This document shows positions 45,022-54,207 of a DNA stretch of 64,000 nucleotides, one piece after another. The first letter of the stretch is position 1, and the number at the start of each line of letters is the position of its first letter. This DNA comes from Rhizobium sp. FKL33 (GTDB lineage: Bacteria; Pseudomonadota; Alphaproteobacteria; Rhizobiales; Rhizobiaceae): the NCBI RefSeq assembly GCF_005222915.1, contig NZ_STFX01000007.1, positions 78,635 to 142,634 on the forward strand, given 5' to 3'. The notes beneath the pieces are model-generated. The model was given only the letters and a program-made list of their open reading frames with translations. It was not told the origin of the DNA and ran no database searches. The translations under genes and the position numbers were made by a program.

Positions 45022-45645
45022 ATGCGTCCCGTTGCAAAGACCTTCATTGCCCTGTCTGCCGCCTTCATGGGCCTGACCATGGCGCAAGAGTCTGCGGCAT
45101 TTTCCCTGTCGAGCGCGAGCCGCACGGCAGGCGCCGGCGCCAAGCAACTCGCCTTCATCTCCGAAAAGATACAGACGGTCGGTCCCTTTGCCCATGTGCT
45201 GTTTTGCAAGGCGAACCCGGATGATTGCCGCGCGACAAAGCGGACCCGTTGGGGCCGCGCTCCGGTTTTCCTCACGGCAAAGAGGCAGGAGCAACTCCGC
45301 CAGATCAACATGGCGGTGAATTCTGCCATTACGCCCAAGAACGATCAGATTGCCGCCGGCTTCGGCGATAGCTGGGCGCTGAGCCCGAAGGCCGGAGATT
45401 GCGAGGATTACGCCATCACCAAGCGGCACAAGCTCATCAGCATGGGCTGGCCCGCACGGGCCGTGCGTCTGGCTGTGACCTATACTGCGAGCGGCGAAGG
45501 CCACATGGTGCTTGTCGTTCGCTCCAACAAAGGTGATCTCGTTCTCGACAACCGCATCGACGCCATCCGCATGTGGAACAAGACCGGCCTCAAATGGAAG
45601 ATGATGCAGGCCAGCCTAGATCCCCGGAAATGGGTGGGCGTCTGA
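45022..45645 (+). CDS. Transglutaminase-like cysteine peptidase, LapG/BTLCP family (copy 1)
   Basis: A 207-residue protein with a signal peptide (MRPVAKTFIALSAAFMGLT, cleavage after ESAAF or nearby). The Cys-His-Asp triad is in AGDCEDYAITK, GEGHMVLVV and LVLDNRID. BTLCP proteins include LapG, the periplasmic protease that releases surface adhesins under c-di-GMP control. The ATG at 45022 follows AAGGAG. A paralogue lies at 48.3 kb on the other side of the polymerase gene. No LapA-like adhesin is in the window. Confidence 0.88.
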   Translation: MRPVAKTFIALSAAFMGLTMAQESAAFSLSSASRTAGAGAKQLAFISEKIQTVGPFAHVLFCKANPDDCRATKRTRWGRAPVFLTAKRQEQLRQINMAVNSAITPKNDQIAAGFGDSWALSPKAGDCEDYAITKRHKLISMGWPARAVRLAVTYTASGEGHMVLVVRSNKGDLVLDNRIDAIRMWNKTGLKWKMMQASLDPRKWVGV

Positions 45646-45657
45646 TTGTCCCGGAGC

Positions 45658-45676
45658 GGCGCATCAAGGATGCGCC
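45658..45676. terminator. Hairpin between convergent genes
   Basis: GGCGCATC (45658-45665) and GATGCGCC (45669-45676) pair perfectly around a 3-nt loop. It lies between the peptidase stop (45645) and the phosphatase end (45692) and could terminate both. Confidence 0.5.
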
Positions 45677-45691
45677 CCTCGTCCCGGTTCC

Positions 45692-46462
45692 TTACAAGAT
45701 CGAGACACCCTGTCGGCCGATATGCAGCACCGTCAATTTGTCTGTCATATAGGCGCCGGTATCGACGCCGATGCGCCTCGTTCCGAAGACAACCTCTTGC
45801 GTGGCCGTGTGTCCATGCACCACCGTCAGATCCAGCTCGGGGCCGCGCGATAGGAATGGTTCCCTCATCCACATCAGGTCCATGTCGTCCTGCTCCTCTA
45901 GCGGGACGCCCGGCATGATGCCGGCATGCACGAACAGATATGGTCCGCAGCGCACGCTGGTCGGAGCATTCTTCAGAAACATCAGATGCGCTGGCGCGAC
46001 TTCCAGCTTCATCAATCGTTTCAGTTCAGAGCCATCCGGAGAGGTCTGCAGCACATAGCTGCTGTCTATTCCATAGGAACGCAAGGTGGCATCGCCGCCG
46101 AACTCCAGCCAGCGCTTATCGAAGCTCTTCGCCATCGCGAACTGGAAGAACGCGTCGTCGTGATTGCCGCATATACAGATGCGCTGGAAGGGATACGGCA
46201 GCGGCTCCATCAGATAATCAAGCACGCCCTTAGAGTCAGGCCCGCGATCGACATAGTCGCCGAGATAGATCACCAGACGGATTTTCTCGGTATCAGCAGG
46301 CTGAGCAAGTATCTTGCGCTCGGCTTCTCTGACGAGATCCAGCCGTCCATGCACGTCGCCAACAGCAAAGATGTCATGGACAGCATCGGGAGAAATTGTC
46401 AGACGCGGACGCTGCGCAACGGGCTCGCGTGTCTTAAAAAACTCTCTTAGCCGCCTGAACAT
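45692..46462 (-). CDS. PPP-type metallophosphatase (serine/threonine or Ap4A-type)
   Basis: A 256-residue calcineurin-like phosphatase: FAVGDVHGRLDL, LVIYLGDYVDRGPDS, CICGNHDDAF and VVHGHTATQE carry the binuclear metal ligands. The short bacterial PPP group acts on phosphoproteins or diadenosine tetraphosphate. Being inside the exopolysaccharide region, it could counteract a kinase there, but nothing in the sequence shows that. The preferred start is at 46462. Confidence 0.88.
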   Translation of the reverse strand: MFRRLREFFKTREPVAQRPRLTISPDAVHDIFAVGDVHGRLDLVREAERKILAQPADTEKIRLVIYLGDYVDRGPDSKGVLDYLMEPLPYPFQRICICGNHDDAFFQFAMAKSFDKRWLEFGGDATLRSYGIDSSYVLQTSPDGSELKRLMKLEVAPAHLMFLKNAPTSVRCGPYLFVHAGIMPGVPLEEQDDMDLMWMREPFLSRGPELDLTVVHGHTATQEVVFGTRRIGVDTGAYMTDKLTVLHIGRQGVSIL

Positions 46463-46600
46463 ATTACACTCTCTCTTGCGTCGCGCCGCAGGATTGATAC
46501 TGAAAAGATCGGCACGGCTCAATCTCATGATTATTCATGAGAAAAGCGTTACCGGACGGATACTGTTGCGGCGACCGGCGCAATATCGGGGGGACTATCG

Positions 46601-48070
46601 ATGGCAAAGCTGTTTTCGCATTCGGTCTCATGGCTGGAGCGGGTATTACGAATTGTCTATCTGATCCTCTTTCCGGCGCTCCTGCTTCCTTTCGGCTCAG
46701 TAGAACCAGGCCCTCTGCATCTGCTTGCACTTTTTTCGTTCCTTGTAACAGTCCTTTCGGTTTTGATTGCGGCGCCATCGACCGGCAATCGCTTCGCCTT
46801 CGCAGTTGCGGCATTTCTTGCCTTTGCACTGGCGGGCTGGGTCCTGTTTCAGGCATCCGATTACGCACCCGACAGCCTCGTCAACGCGATCTGGCGCACA
46901 TCCGCCGCTTATTACGGACCAAGCCACCATTCGATATCAGTCGCTCCCGCAGACACAATGCAGGGCCTGATCGCGGTGCTCCTGCCTTTCTCAGTCTTTT
47001 TATCCGGCATTTGTTTGTTCAGACAGGACGAGCAGGCGCTGAAAATGATCCGCTTCCTGGCGCTGACGGGCGGCGCGATCGCCGCCTTTGGCCTGATCCA
47101 GTTTCTGTTTTTTCCCGACAGTCTGATGTTCGAGAAGAAGCGCCTCTACCTCGGTGACCTGACCGCCGTCTTTGTCAACCGCAACACGGCGGCCACCTAT
47201 CTCGGCATGTCGACACTGTTCGCCTGCGCCCTCGCCTTTCATCATGTGCAAAATGCAGGCCTCGGAAATCTCTGGCGACGCATGATCGGCGCGCGCAGCG
47301 CGACGAAAACACCCGACGCTCTGTGGACCGCGCTTTACATGTTGTGCGCAGCCCTGGCGCTCAGCGCTATGTCTCTGACTCGCTCACGCGCCGGTCTCGC
47401 GGCGACCATGGTCGGCCTCCTGTTTATCGTCTTCATGTTCTCCTTCCTGGGAGGTCAACAATCGATGCAGAGCCGGAAAAGCGGCTTCTCGTCATCGAGA
47501 CCGAAGCTGGGCTTCCGGCTTGCACGCGCTTTCATAGCCATCGCCGTCGTTATCGGCATCGGCTTGTTGTTCTCGGGACGCGCCCTTCTGCGCGCAGAAA
47601 CACAAGGAACCGAGGACGCCCGCTTCTGCATCATGCCTGGCCTATTGCGGCTGGCTGATGACAACCTGCTCACCGGAACAGGCCTTGGCACATTTAGAAT
47701 GGTGTTTCCGGCCTACAAAGACGCCGCCTGCGGATTGTATGGCACTTGGGAGCGGGCGCATAATTTCTATCTCGATGGCGTGATTGCGCTGGGACTGCCC
47801 TTTCTCGTGGCGACGCTCATCACGGTCGTCTGCCTCATCTGGATCTTTGCCCGGGGCATCAGCGCCCGCCGTAAACTTCGTTGGGCGCCGGTTCTCGGCC
47901 TCTCCATTCTGATCCTGCAGATGCTTCACAACATCGTCGACTTCTCGATACAGATTCCGGCTGTGGCGGCCGTCTTCGCAGGCGCCTTGGCTGCCTGCGT
48001 ATCGCTCTCCACCAATCGTGGTTCAACGTCGACAAGACGCGTGAAGAGATCAGAGACTGTAGCAAACTGA
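46601..48070 (+). CDS. O-antigen ligase/Wzy-family polymerase
   Basis: A 489-residue membrane protein with about 11 helices and the Wzy_C pattern: a large periplasmic loop with LLTGTGLGTFRMVFPAY and the ERAHNFYLDGVIALGLPFL segment. It should polymerise or ligate lipid-linked polysaccharide repeat units in the outer leaflet of the inner membrane. It starts at the ATG after GGGGGGA and is divergent from the phosphatase gene. Confidence 0.87.
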   Translation: MAKLFSHSVSWLERVLRIVYLILFPALLLPFGSVEPGPLHLLALFSFLVTVLSVLIAAPSTGNRFAFAVAAFLAFALAGWVLFQASDYAPDSLVNAIWRTSAAYYGPSHHSISVAPADTMQGLIAVLLPFSVFLSGICLFRQDEQALKMIRFLALTGGAIAAFGLIQFLFFPDSLMFEKKRLYLGDLTAVFVNRNTAATYLGMSTLFACALAFHHVQNAGLGNLWRRMIGARSATKTPDALWTALYMLCAALALSAMSLTRSRAGLAATMVGLLFIVFMFSFLGGQQSMQSRKSGFSSSRPKLGFRLARAFIAIAVVIGIGLLFSGRALLRAETQGTEDARFCIMPGLLRLADDNLLTGTGLGTFRMVFPAYKDAACGLYGTWERAHNFYLDGVIALGLPFLVATLITVVCLIWIFARGISARRKLRWAPVLGLSILILQMLHNIVDFSIQIPAVAAVFAGALAACVSLSTNRGSTSTRRVKRSETVAN

Positions 48071-48186
48071 CCCAACAGATTCTCGCCCTGTCCAAAAATT
48101 AGAAAAAAGACACACTCAATAAAATTGTACTGAACCGTTTAGCGGGATGGACAGTCCAACCGCGTAACTTGGCCCCATGGAAAACA

Positions 48187-48237
48187 CGGGGCGCGCGCTG
48201 AAAAGCAAGCCGACGTAAAGTCAGCGCCCCGATTTTT
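48187..48237 (+). terminator. Bulged hairpin with T-run between the polymerase and the second LapG-like gene
   Basis: CGGGGCGCGCGCTGA (48187-48201) pairs with TCAGCGCCCCG (48221-48231) apart from a small bulge, followed by ATTTTT. It ends about 20 bp before the next ATG (48257). It may end transcription from the polymerase gene or act as a leader attenuator. Confidence 0.55.
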
Positions 48238-48256
48238 GAAAAAACGGGGATGTGTC

Positions 48257-48859
48257 ATGAGAATGAAATTCTGGATGATCATGTCGGCGGCGCTGCTGAT
48301 GGGCACAACGGCCGCAACCACGGCTCAGGCCTTCAGCCTGGGCAGCGCTGCCCGCAAGGCGGCGCCGGACGCGAAAACCCTTTTCATCAGCGAGCGGAGC
48401 CGCTCGCTGGAACCCTTCGCCCATGTCCTGTTCTGCACCAAGCAGCCGTCCGAGTGCAGAGCATCGGGAGGAAGAGACACGGTCACCCTGACATCCGCGA
48501 AGTTCAAGGAATTGAAGCGGGTAAATTCCAGGGTCAATCGTCAGATTACGCCTCAGAACGACTATGGCGCGATCGGTGGCGATGAGTGGTCTCTGGCCCC
48601 TGTTGCAGGCGATTGCGAAGATTTCGCCATCACCAAGCGCCATGAACTGATCCGGCTTGGTTGGCCCGCCAGGGCACTGCGTCTTGCACAAGCCCGCACC
48701 AGCTGGGGTGAAGGTCATCTGGTGTTGGTGGTGCGCACCTCGGAAGGCGATCTGGTTCTGGACTCGCTCACCAGCCGCATCCGCAACTGGCGTGAGACAG
48801 GCCTCAACTGGATCATGATCCAGGCGGCAGGCAACCCACGCGTCTGGCATTCGGTGTAA
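48257..48859 (+). CDS. Transglutaminase-like cysteine peptidase, LapG/BTLCP family (copy 2)
   Basis: A 200-residue paralogue of the 45.0-kb peptidase with the same layout: signal peptide (MKFWMIMSAALLMGTTAATTAQA), LEPFAHVLFCTKQPSEC, triad in AGDCEDFAITKRHELI, GEGHLVLVV and LVLDSL. The two share long identical stretches (AITKRH, GWPARA, DLVLD). The ATG at 48257 has GGGGA upstream. The two copies flank the phosphatase and polymerase genes, so they may have different substrates. Confidence 0.88.
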   Translation: MRMKFWMIMSAALLMGTTAATTAQAFSLGSAARKAAPDAKTLFISERSRSLEPFAHVLFCTKQPSECRASGGRDTVTLTSAKFKELKRVNSRVNRQITPQNDYGAIGGDEWSLAPVAGDCEDFAITKRHELIRLGWPARALRLAQARTSWGEGHLVLVVRTSEGDLVLDSLTSRIRNWRETGLNWIMIQAAGNPRVWHSV

Positions 48860-48968
48860 ACATCAAGCTATCCGAAAACCTTTCACCGCGACGGGCGCAT
48901 CCTTATTGGAGCGGCTACGCAAATCTAAGGGATGGCAGCCCCCGAGGGGGCCACACCTCGAATCGAAA

Positions 48969-49679
48969 TCAATGAAGCCGGCTGGACTTGTTCAGCCGGC
49001 CACGGATAACTTGAATATAATTCTTTCTATCATCCGCGAGCCTGCTGATTTCGGAATCCACCACAGCGCTCAAACTCACTGGCGTATTTTCAAGAAGTGG
49101 CTTGAGGAGGCGCTGATCCCCATAGTTGAGGATGGTCGAAACATCCGCAGTCATAACGTCCTGCGCGGCCTCAAGCGTCGTCGGAGTAAGCTTCTTCCAC
49201 AATGCCAGGCGCGCTTGCAGTTGAATTGCCTCATTTGGGCTAAGAGCAACATTGATGGCGATCTTGTCAGCAAGTTCTGTCGGATTCTCCGCGATCGCCC
49301 GCGATAACAGACTATCTCGAACCCAGACATTTCCTTCTGAAGGCATACAGCGCGCCATATGGCGTACTAAGGATTGGGCTTGGCCCATCGATCGTGACCA
49401 ACCGTCAAAATCAGCGCCCACATCTCTCATGGAAGCAGAGACAAGCTGAACACTCAAAGCAGGCCGCAAAACATCTGAACGACATGTTTCCATGGCCAAA
49501 GCCATGCCATCAGACAAAACAAGTTGGTCAAGTTGCGACGCAGAATAGGACGTCCTACTCTTCTCCAACTCACGTGCGGCCGCGACCATCTCCCGAGCCC
49601 GCCCATTCTCGATTGCGAGATGCATCGAATAGGCGGCGCTGCAGGCAAACAGACCAGCCACGGCCAATCGCAAAAACAT
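48969..49679 (-). CDS. Hypothetical membrane-anchored protein downstream of wzc
   Basis: This 236-residue protein, whose family I do not recognise, has one N-terminal hydrophobic segment (LRLAVAGLFACSAAYSMHLA) and a helical periplasmic part with three cysteines (METCRSDVL, MARCMPSEG). The start is decided by GGGGAAG 5 nt before the ATG. It begins 13 nt after the stop of the Wzc-like gene, so it is in the same transcript and probably serves export of the polymer. Its end carries a GCCGGCTG/CAGCCGGC hairpin (48977-49000). Confidence 0.72.
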   Translation of the reverse strand: MFLRLAVAGLFACSAAYSMHLAIENGRAREMVAAARELEKSRTSYSASQLDQLVLSDGMALAMETCRSDVLRPALSVQLVSASMRDVGADFDGWSRSMGQAQSLVRHMARCMPSEGNVWVRDSLLSRAIAENPTELADKIAINVALSPNEAIQLQARLALWKKLTPTTLEAAQDVMTADVSTILNYGDQRLLKPLLENTPVSLSAVVDSEISRLADDRKNYIQVIRGRLNKSSRLH

Positions 49680-49692
49680 CGACTTCCCCGCC

Positions 49693-51942
49693 TCAGTCTT
49701 CGCGATAATAACTGGAATACCTTGAATAGTAGTACTCCGAAGATCCGTACTGCTGGTAGAGTTTCATCTTATTGTTGTCGACCTTGTTGAGCACCACGCC
49801 TGCGCATTTGTTGACGATAGTCGGAGAATGTTCAAGCGTCTTGCGGACGACATTGCGGGCAGTGCGACCCCACTCGACGACGAACAAAAAAGCATCCATT
49901 TTGGAAGCAACCGCGCGGGCATCGACCACTGGCGCCAGTGGCGGCAAGTCGACGACGATGTAGTCGAACCGCTCTGACGCTTGCGCGAGTAGCCGATCCA
50001 TACCCTCAGACGCGAGCAACTCAGACGAATACGGTATTCTGCGCTTCACAATCGCGGGCAGGAAGGCAAGTTTGGTCTTGGGATTGACAAGAAGCAGGTC
50101 CCAAACCGATGCGCCATCCTGGATGACTTCGAGGACACCAGCCTCAGCATGTCGACCCAGCATTCTGGTGGCACCCGGATTACGCAAGTCTGCATCGATC
50201 AGCAACACGCGCGCTCCCTGCACGGCAAGCAATTCCGCAAAATTGACCGAAACCGTCGACTTACCTTCCCCGGGCAGCACAGAAACAAGCCCGATTATCT
50301 TCGGCTTCTTGGCGCCTGTGTAAATATCGACAGCAATCTTGGCGCTTCGCAAGGTTTCCGCAAAAGCGGACAACGGATGATCAATTACCTGATCAGCAAT
50401 CTTGCTCGTCTTGATTATCGCTCGCTTATGGCTCGTGTCCGCAGATTTGACAGGTCCGGCATCGGCAGCAAGCGGGATCGTCCCTAGAAATTCGAGACCA
50501 AGGGCAGAAGAAATCTGATCGCCGGTCCGGAAGAAACGATCCCTGAACTCACGAAATGCGCCGATACCGGCACCAGCCATAAGCCCGAGCAAGGCAGACA
50601 GGGTTAAGACGAGCGGCTTCTTAGGCGCGCTCGGCTTCTCCGGGATAGAAGGATTCGTAATGATGCGCGCTTCCGTTACCGGGAAAGACTGCTGCTGAAT
50701 CGCTTCCTGATACCGCTGCAAAAAGGTTTGATAGAGATTTTTGTAGGTTTCGGCCTCTCGTTCAAGCTCTCTGAGTTGAACCTGTGAATCATTTGCAGAA
50801 GCACTGATGCCTTTAGCTTGAGCGACTTGGTCTTCGAGATTCTTCTGACGATCCCGCGCAACAGCATAGGTGCTGCGATAACTTTCGGCGATGCGAGACA
50901 ACTCCTCAAACATTAACCGTTTGTATTCGCTCATTTCCGTTCTGAGCCGAATAGCCTGAACGTGTCTTGAGCCGAGGCGATTTGTTATGTCCGCTTCTTT
51001 ACGGGATGCTTCAAGAAATTTTTCGCGCAGTGTCGTAATAACGGCGCTTTCGATCGAGTCGGTAACGGCTGCGTCCAACTGGCCACTGTCGATAATCGAT
51101 TTAATCCGCTGATAGCGGGCATCCGCATTTGCGGTCTCCGCTTGGGCTACGATCAACTGACTAGTTAGTTGGGCCAACTGTTGATCGGTGACAAGCTTGC
51201 CGTCTGTCGCAATTAGACCCTTTTCAGCACGAAACCTCTGGACCGCCATATCCGTTTCAAGTGACTTTTGCCGGAGTTCTCCTATGCGCTGCTGCAGCCA
51301 ATCGCTTGCACGTCGAGTCGCATCATATTTTGAGTCGAGTTGATCGGTCAGATACGCCTCAGCATAAGATCGAGCAATTTTTGCCGACAATCCTGGATCT
51401 GGGGATGTGTAGCTCAGTTGCAGGACATAAGTTCGACCAACCCGGGATATCGCGAGATTACTGGAGAGTGTGTCGAGTATGGACCTTTGCGTGGCTTCAT
51501 TGGACACTATATCTGGCGTTTTCGAGAACCACGATGAAACGTTCAAGAACGAACGTACAATAGCAATGACAGACTGCAAAGGCCCCGTTTTCGAAGCCAT
51601 GAAGAGCTTGTCGTTCTTCAGGTCAAGCTTGTCGCTAACCGCTTGAGCGATTTTCTCAGATTTCAAGAGCTCTACCTGGCTTAGTACCGAAGCCTCATCC
51701 TCCAAAACCCCACTGACTGCAGAGAGCTGGTCTACAATCTTCTGGTTGCCCGAGTCGATAAGAAGAGATGCTGACGATGTATAAAGGGGCACCGCGGTAA
51801 CGATGTAAGCGATACCAAGCAGTATACCAGCCACTCCAGCAACCGCAACAACGCGCCACTGGCGCCGGGCAACGGCTAGCAGAGCTTCAAAATCAATAGA
51901 TTGTTCAAATTCGCTGTTGGACTCGTCTGCAGCAAGAGCCAT
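49693..51942 (-). CDS. Wzc-like polysaccharide co-polymerase / BY-kinase
   Basis: A 749-residue tyrosine autokinase. A Wzz domain with two membrane helices (VVAVAGVAGILLGIAYIVTA; a second near LVLTLSALLGLMAGAG) frames a long coiled-coil/GNVR region. The cytosolic kinase has Walker A LPGEGKSTVSVNFAE, Walker A' VLLIDADLRNP and Walker B DYIVVDLPPLAP. It ends in a tyrosine cluster (QQYGSSEYYYSRYSSYY). The start at 51942 is chosen because an intrinsic terminator at 52016-52040 excludes more upstream starts. It should control chain length and export with Wza. Confidence 0.92.
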   Translation of the reverse strand: MALAADESNSEFEQSIDFEALLAVARRQWRVVAVAGVAGILLGIAYIVTAVPLYTSSASLLIDSGNQKIVDQLSAVSGVLEDEASVLSQVELLKSEKIAQAVSDKLDLKNDKLFMASKTGPLQSVIAIVRSFLNVSSWFSKTPDIVSNEATQRSILDTLSSNLAISRVGRTYVLQLSYTSPDPGLSAKIARSYAEAYLTDQLDSKYDATRRASDWLQQRIGELRQKSLETDMAVQRFRAEKGLIATDGKLVTDQQLAQLTSQLIVAQAETANADARYQRIKSIIDSGQLDAAVTDSIESAVITTLREKFLEASRKEADITNRLGSRHVQAIRLRTEMSEYKRLMFEELSRIAESYRSTYAVARDRQKNLEDQVAQAKGISASANDSQVQLRELEREAETYKNLYQTFLQRYQEAIQQQSFPVTEARIITNPSIPEKPSAPKKPLVLTLSALLGLMAGAGIGAFREFRDRFFRTGDQISSALGLEFLGTIPLAADAGPVKSADTSHKRAIIKTSKIADQVIDHPLSAFAETLRSAKIAVDIYTGAKKPKIIGLVSVLPGEGKSTVSVNFAELLAVQGARVLLIDADLRNPGATRMLGRHAEAGVLEVIQDGASVWDLLLVNPKTKLAFLPAIVKRRIPYSSELLASEGMDRLLAQASERFDYIVVDLPPLAPVVDARAVASKMDAFLFVVEWGRTARNVVRKTLEHSPTIVNKCAGVVLNKVDNNKMKLYQQYGSSEYYYSRYSSYYRED

Positions 51943-52015
51943 TTTGTCTGCTTTCACACCAGTAATTTCACAGGCCCCAAATTTAAATTCAGCCCGTATA
52001 CAGTCAAACAAAAAA

Positions 52016-52040
52016 CGCTGATATTTCGGCAATATCAGCG
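52016..52040 (-). terminator. Rho-independent terminator between the secreted-protein gene and wzc
   Basis: CGCTGATAT (52016-52024) and ATATCAGCG (52032-52040) form a perfect 9-bp stem with a 7-nt loop. The minus strand continues TTTTTTGTTT. It separates transcription of wza and the Gly-rich protein gene from wzc. Confidence 0.85.
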
Positions 52041-52065
52041 TTTTAGTTAATTTATATAGACGATG

Positions 52066-52746
52066 TTAATCTGTAACGCCGCTGATCACTTCGGTTGCGG
52101 AACCGCCGGCATCACCGACATCAAAAGCAGAACCGGCAGACTGAGCAGTTGTCGCATTACCACCGAAAGTCGTGGAGTTATCTGCATTCGTCTGGCTTGA
52201 CGTATCAGAAGTATCACCACCCCCAACACCACCACCGGCCGCGCCGACGCCTGCTCCACCAACAGCGGCCACCTGGACATCAGAAGACGCAGCCATAAAG
52301 GCGGCGATCACAGTACTATCACCGAGACCTGCAACGAGGTTCTGGATATTTGCTGCATAGTCAGGGAAACTCGCGCAGGCCTGGACCACACGAGACAACC
52401 CAGCGCCGATGGCAGCCTTCTGGATGTCTGTCGCGGACTTGGACAGATCAACCATCTTGGCGGCAGCCTGGCTGCTGGAGCCAGCAAGCGCGCGCACCTT
52501 GTTCGAAAGCGGCAAGCCACCCGAAGGCTCATCTGCCAGCAACTTCGCAGGGTTGGCGAGGAAGGCATCGACTTCCGCAGCCGACAGCTTTGCCGGAGCC
52601 AAGAAGCAAGACGTGTCCGCCTTGGCTTCCTGCGCAGTCGGGGCTGCAACGGGAGCATCTTGTGCAAACGCGGCAACAGGGGCAACCAGACCCGCGAAGA
52701 CAGCGAAAGCTGCTCCAGCGAGCACTTCACGCGAAAACTTATTCAT
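52066..52746 (-). CDS. Secreted Gly/Ser/Thr-rich protein of the exopolysaccharide locus
   Basis: A 226-residue protein starting at an ATG with AAAGGAG at good distance. A signal peptide (MNKFSREVLAGAAFAVFAGL, cleavage near AFAQ) is followed by a helical domain with DTSCFLAPAKLSAAEVDAFL and VQACASFPDYAANIQNLVAG. The low-complexity C-terminus is rich in Gly, Ser, Thr and Asn (VGAAGGGVGGGDTSDTSSQT). It has no recognised domain. It lies between wza and wzc, which suggests a matrix-associated or export-accessory role. Confidence 0.75.
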   Translation of the reverse strand: MNKFSREVLAGAAFAVFAGLVAPVAAFAQDAPVAAPTAQEAKADTSCFLAPAKLSAAEVDAFLANPAKLLADEPSGGLPLSNKVRALAGSSSQAAAKMVDLSKSATDIQKAAIGAGLSRVVQACASFPDYAANIQNLVAGLGDSTVIAAFMAASSDVQVAAVGGAGVGAAGGGVGGGDTSDTSSQTNADNSTTFGGNATTAQSAGSAFDVGDAGGSATEVISGVTD

Positions 52747-52831
52747 TCGTGTCTCCTTTAACATTTTCTTACCCATACCATTCTGGTCGAGAAATGCAAT
52801 AGATTTACACTCATCTTATCGGCGGCACCGA

Positions 52832-54031
52832 TTAGTTAGTTAACCGCCGAATAGAATTACGTGTCGTCAATGCATTTGCAGGGACATTCGCTGTCGTGTT
52901 GGAGACGCCGTTGACGAAGCTCAGGAACTTACTGATTTCAGTGGCGTTCGAATTCGACACGTAGATGATGTCCTTGTCCTTCATCTTAAACTGCTGAACA
53001 GCAAAGAAGGTCCCGGGATCACGAAGATTGGCTCTGAATACCGTCGGGATCAAATCGCCGGAGAAGCGAGACACATCAACGCCAGTCTCCTGAAGAGTTT
53101 TGCGATCGACTTCACGATAGAGGAACACCTGGCTAGGATCAGCACGATCATCCAGCAGACCACCAGCTTTGGCAACGGCTTCGCCGAGGGTCAAGTTGGA
53201 GTCTTCGAAGTCAATGCGACCGTTGAGACCAGACGCACCGAACGCCAGATAGGTCCGACGCTCGCGATTGACGTAAACAACGTCGCCTGGGCGCACATAG
53301 ATATTCTCGGACGGCTTGTCGATCAGCGTGCGGAACAGGACGGTCGCCTTCTTTCCTCGGCGCTCGATCGTTACGTAAGTCTCATAACCAGGAGCATTGA
53401 TGCCGCCAGCGCGCGAAATAACTTCCAACACGCGCTCGCCCGCGGGATTCAGGTCAAGTTGCGCCGGAGAATTCACATCACCGAGGATAGAGACCATTTG
53501 CGAACGGCTGAGAGTCGTCGTGATAACGACCTGAGGCTCGATGGCGCGGTTTGCAAGACGCTTTTCAATATCCGCCTGAACCGCCGACACCGGACGCCCG
53601 GCAGCCTCAACGGAACCGGCATACGGAACCGTTATCATGCCAGCACGGTCAACAGTCTGCTTCGGCAGAGTGATGTAATTGCCGGGACGGCTTCCGGCGT
53701 CATCCGGAATAAAGAGACCGCCAGCCTGCGCTTCGAAGATAGAAATCTCAACCACATCACCAACGCCGAGCTGGACCTCCGGTGGGGCCGACCTTCCAAC
53801 TCCAAATCCAGCCTCAAGCGACGAGATAATGCTATACTCGTAGTGACCGACAACATTCTTTGTAATATCGACCAACGCGTAGCTCACACCCGACTTCTTA
53901 TCAGCAGACACAAGCTTCTCAGACGCCTGAGAGTCGATCGCCTGATGCGTCGGACCGGACCGCGGCAAAGTCGTGCAGGAGCTCAGCACAACCATCATCG
54001 CCCATACGCCAATATGTTTCTTCCGCACCAT
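52832..54031 (-). CDS. Polysaccharide export lipoprotein Wza-like
   Basis: A 399-residue outer-membrane export protein. The start is at the ATG with AGGGGA 7 nt upstream. The lipobox is VLSSC (lipid cysteine near residue 19). A poly_export domain follows (VQLGVGDVVEISIFEA, RAGMITVPYAGSVEAAG) and then SLBB-type domains (GDVNSPAQLDLNPAGERV, FEDSNLTLGEAVAKAGGLLDD). It should form the outer-membrane channel working with the Wzc-like kinase. Confidence 0.91.
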   Translation of the reverse strand: MVRKKHIGVWAMMVVLSSCTTLPRSGPTHQAIDSQASEKLVSADKKSGVSYALVDITKNVVGHYEYSIISSLEAGFGVGRSAPPEVQLGVGDVVEISIFEAQAGGLFIPDDAGSRPGNYITLPKQTVDRAGMITVPYAGSVEAAGRPVSAVQADIEKRLANRAIEPQVVITTTLSRSQMVSILGDVNSPAQLDLNPAGERVLEVISRAGGINAPGYETYVTIERRGKKATVLFRTLIDKPSENIYVRPGDVVYVNRERRTYLAFGASGLNGRIDFEDSNLTLGEAVAKAGGLLDDRADPSQVFLYREVDRKTLQETGVDVSRFSGDLIPTVFRANLRDPGTFFAVQQFKMKDKDIIYVSNSNATEISKFLSFVNGVSNTTANVPANALTTRNSIRRLTN

Positions 54032-54207
54032 GATATATTCCCCTGACACACGCACCGTAGCGCGAATAGATGATTCCCCGTCCACACTCCGCCAAGAAAC
54101 CGGCGTATAAATCAAGTCAAAAGTTGAATTCCGACTTTACGCTACATAAGCACTTTACACTTGTTGCCCACATGCAACGCAAAGACCAAACGGATCCGAA
54201 ATCAAAA

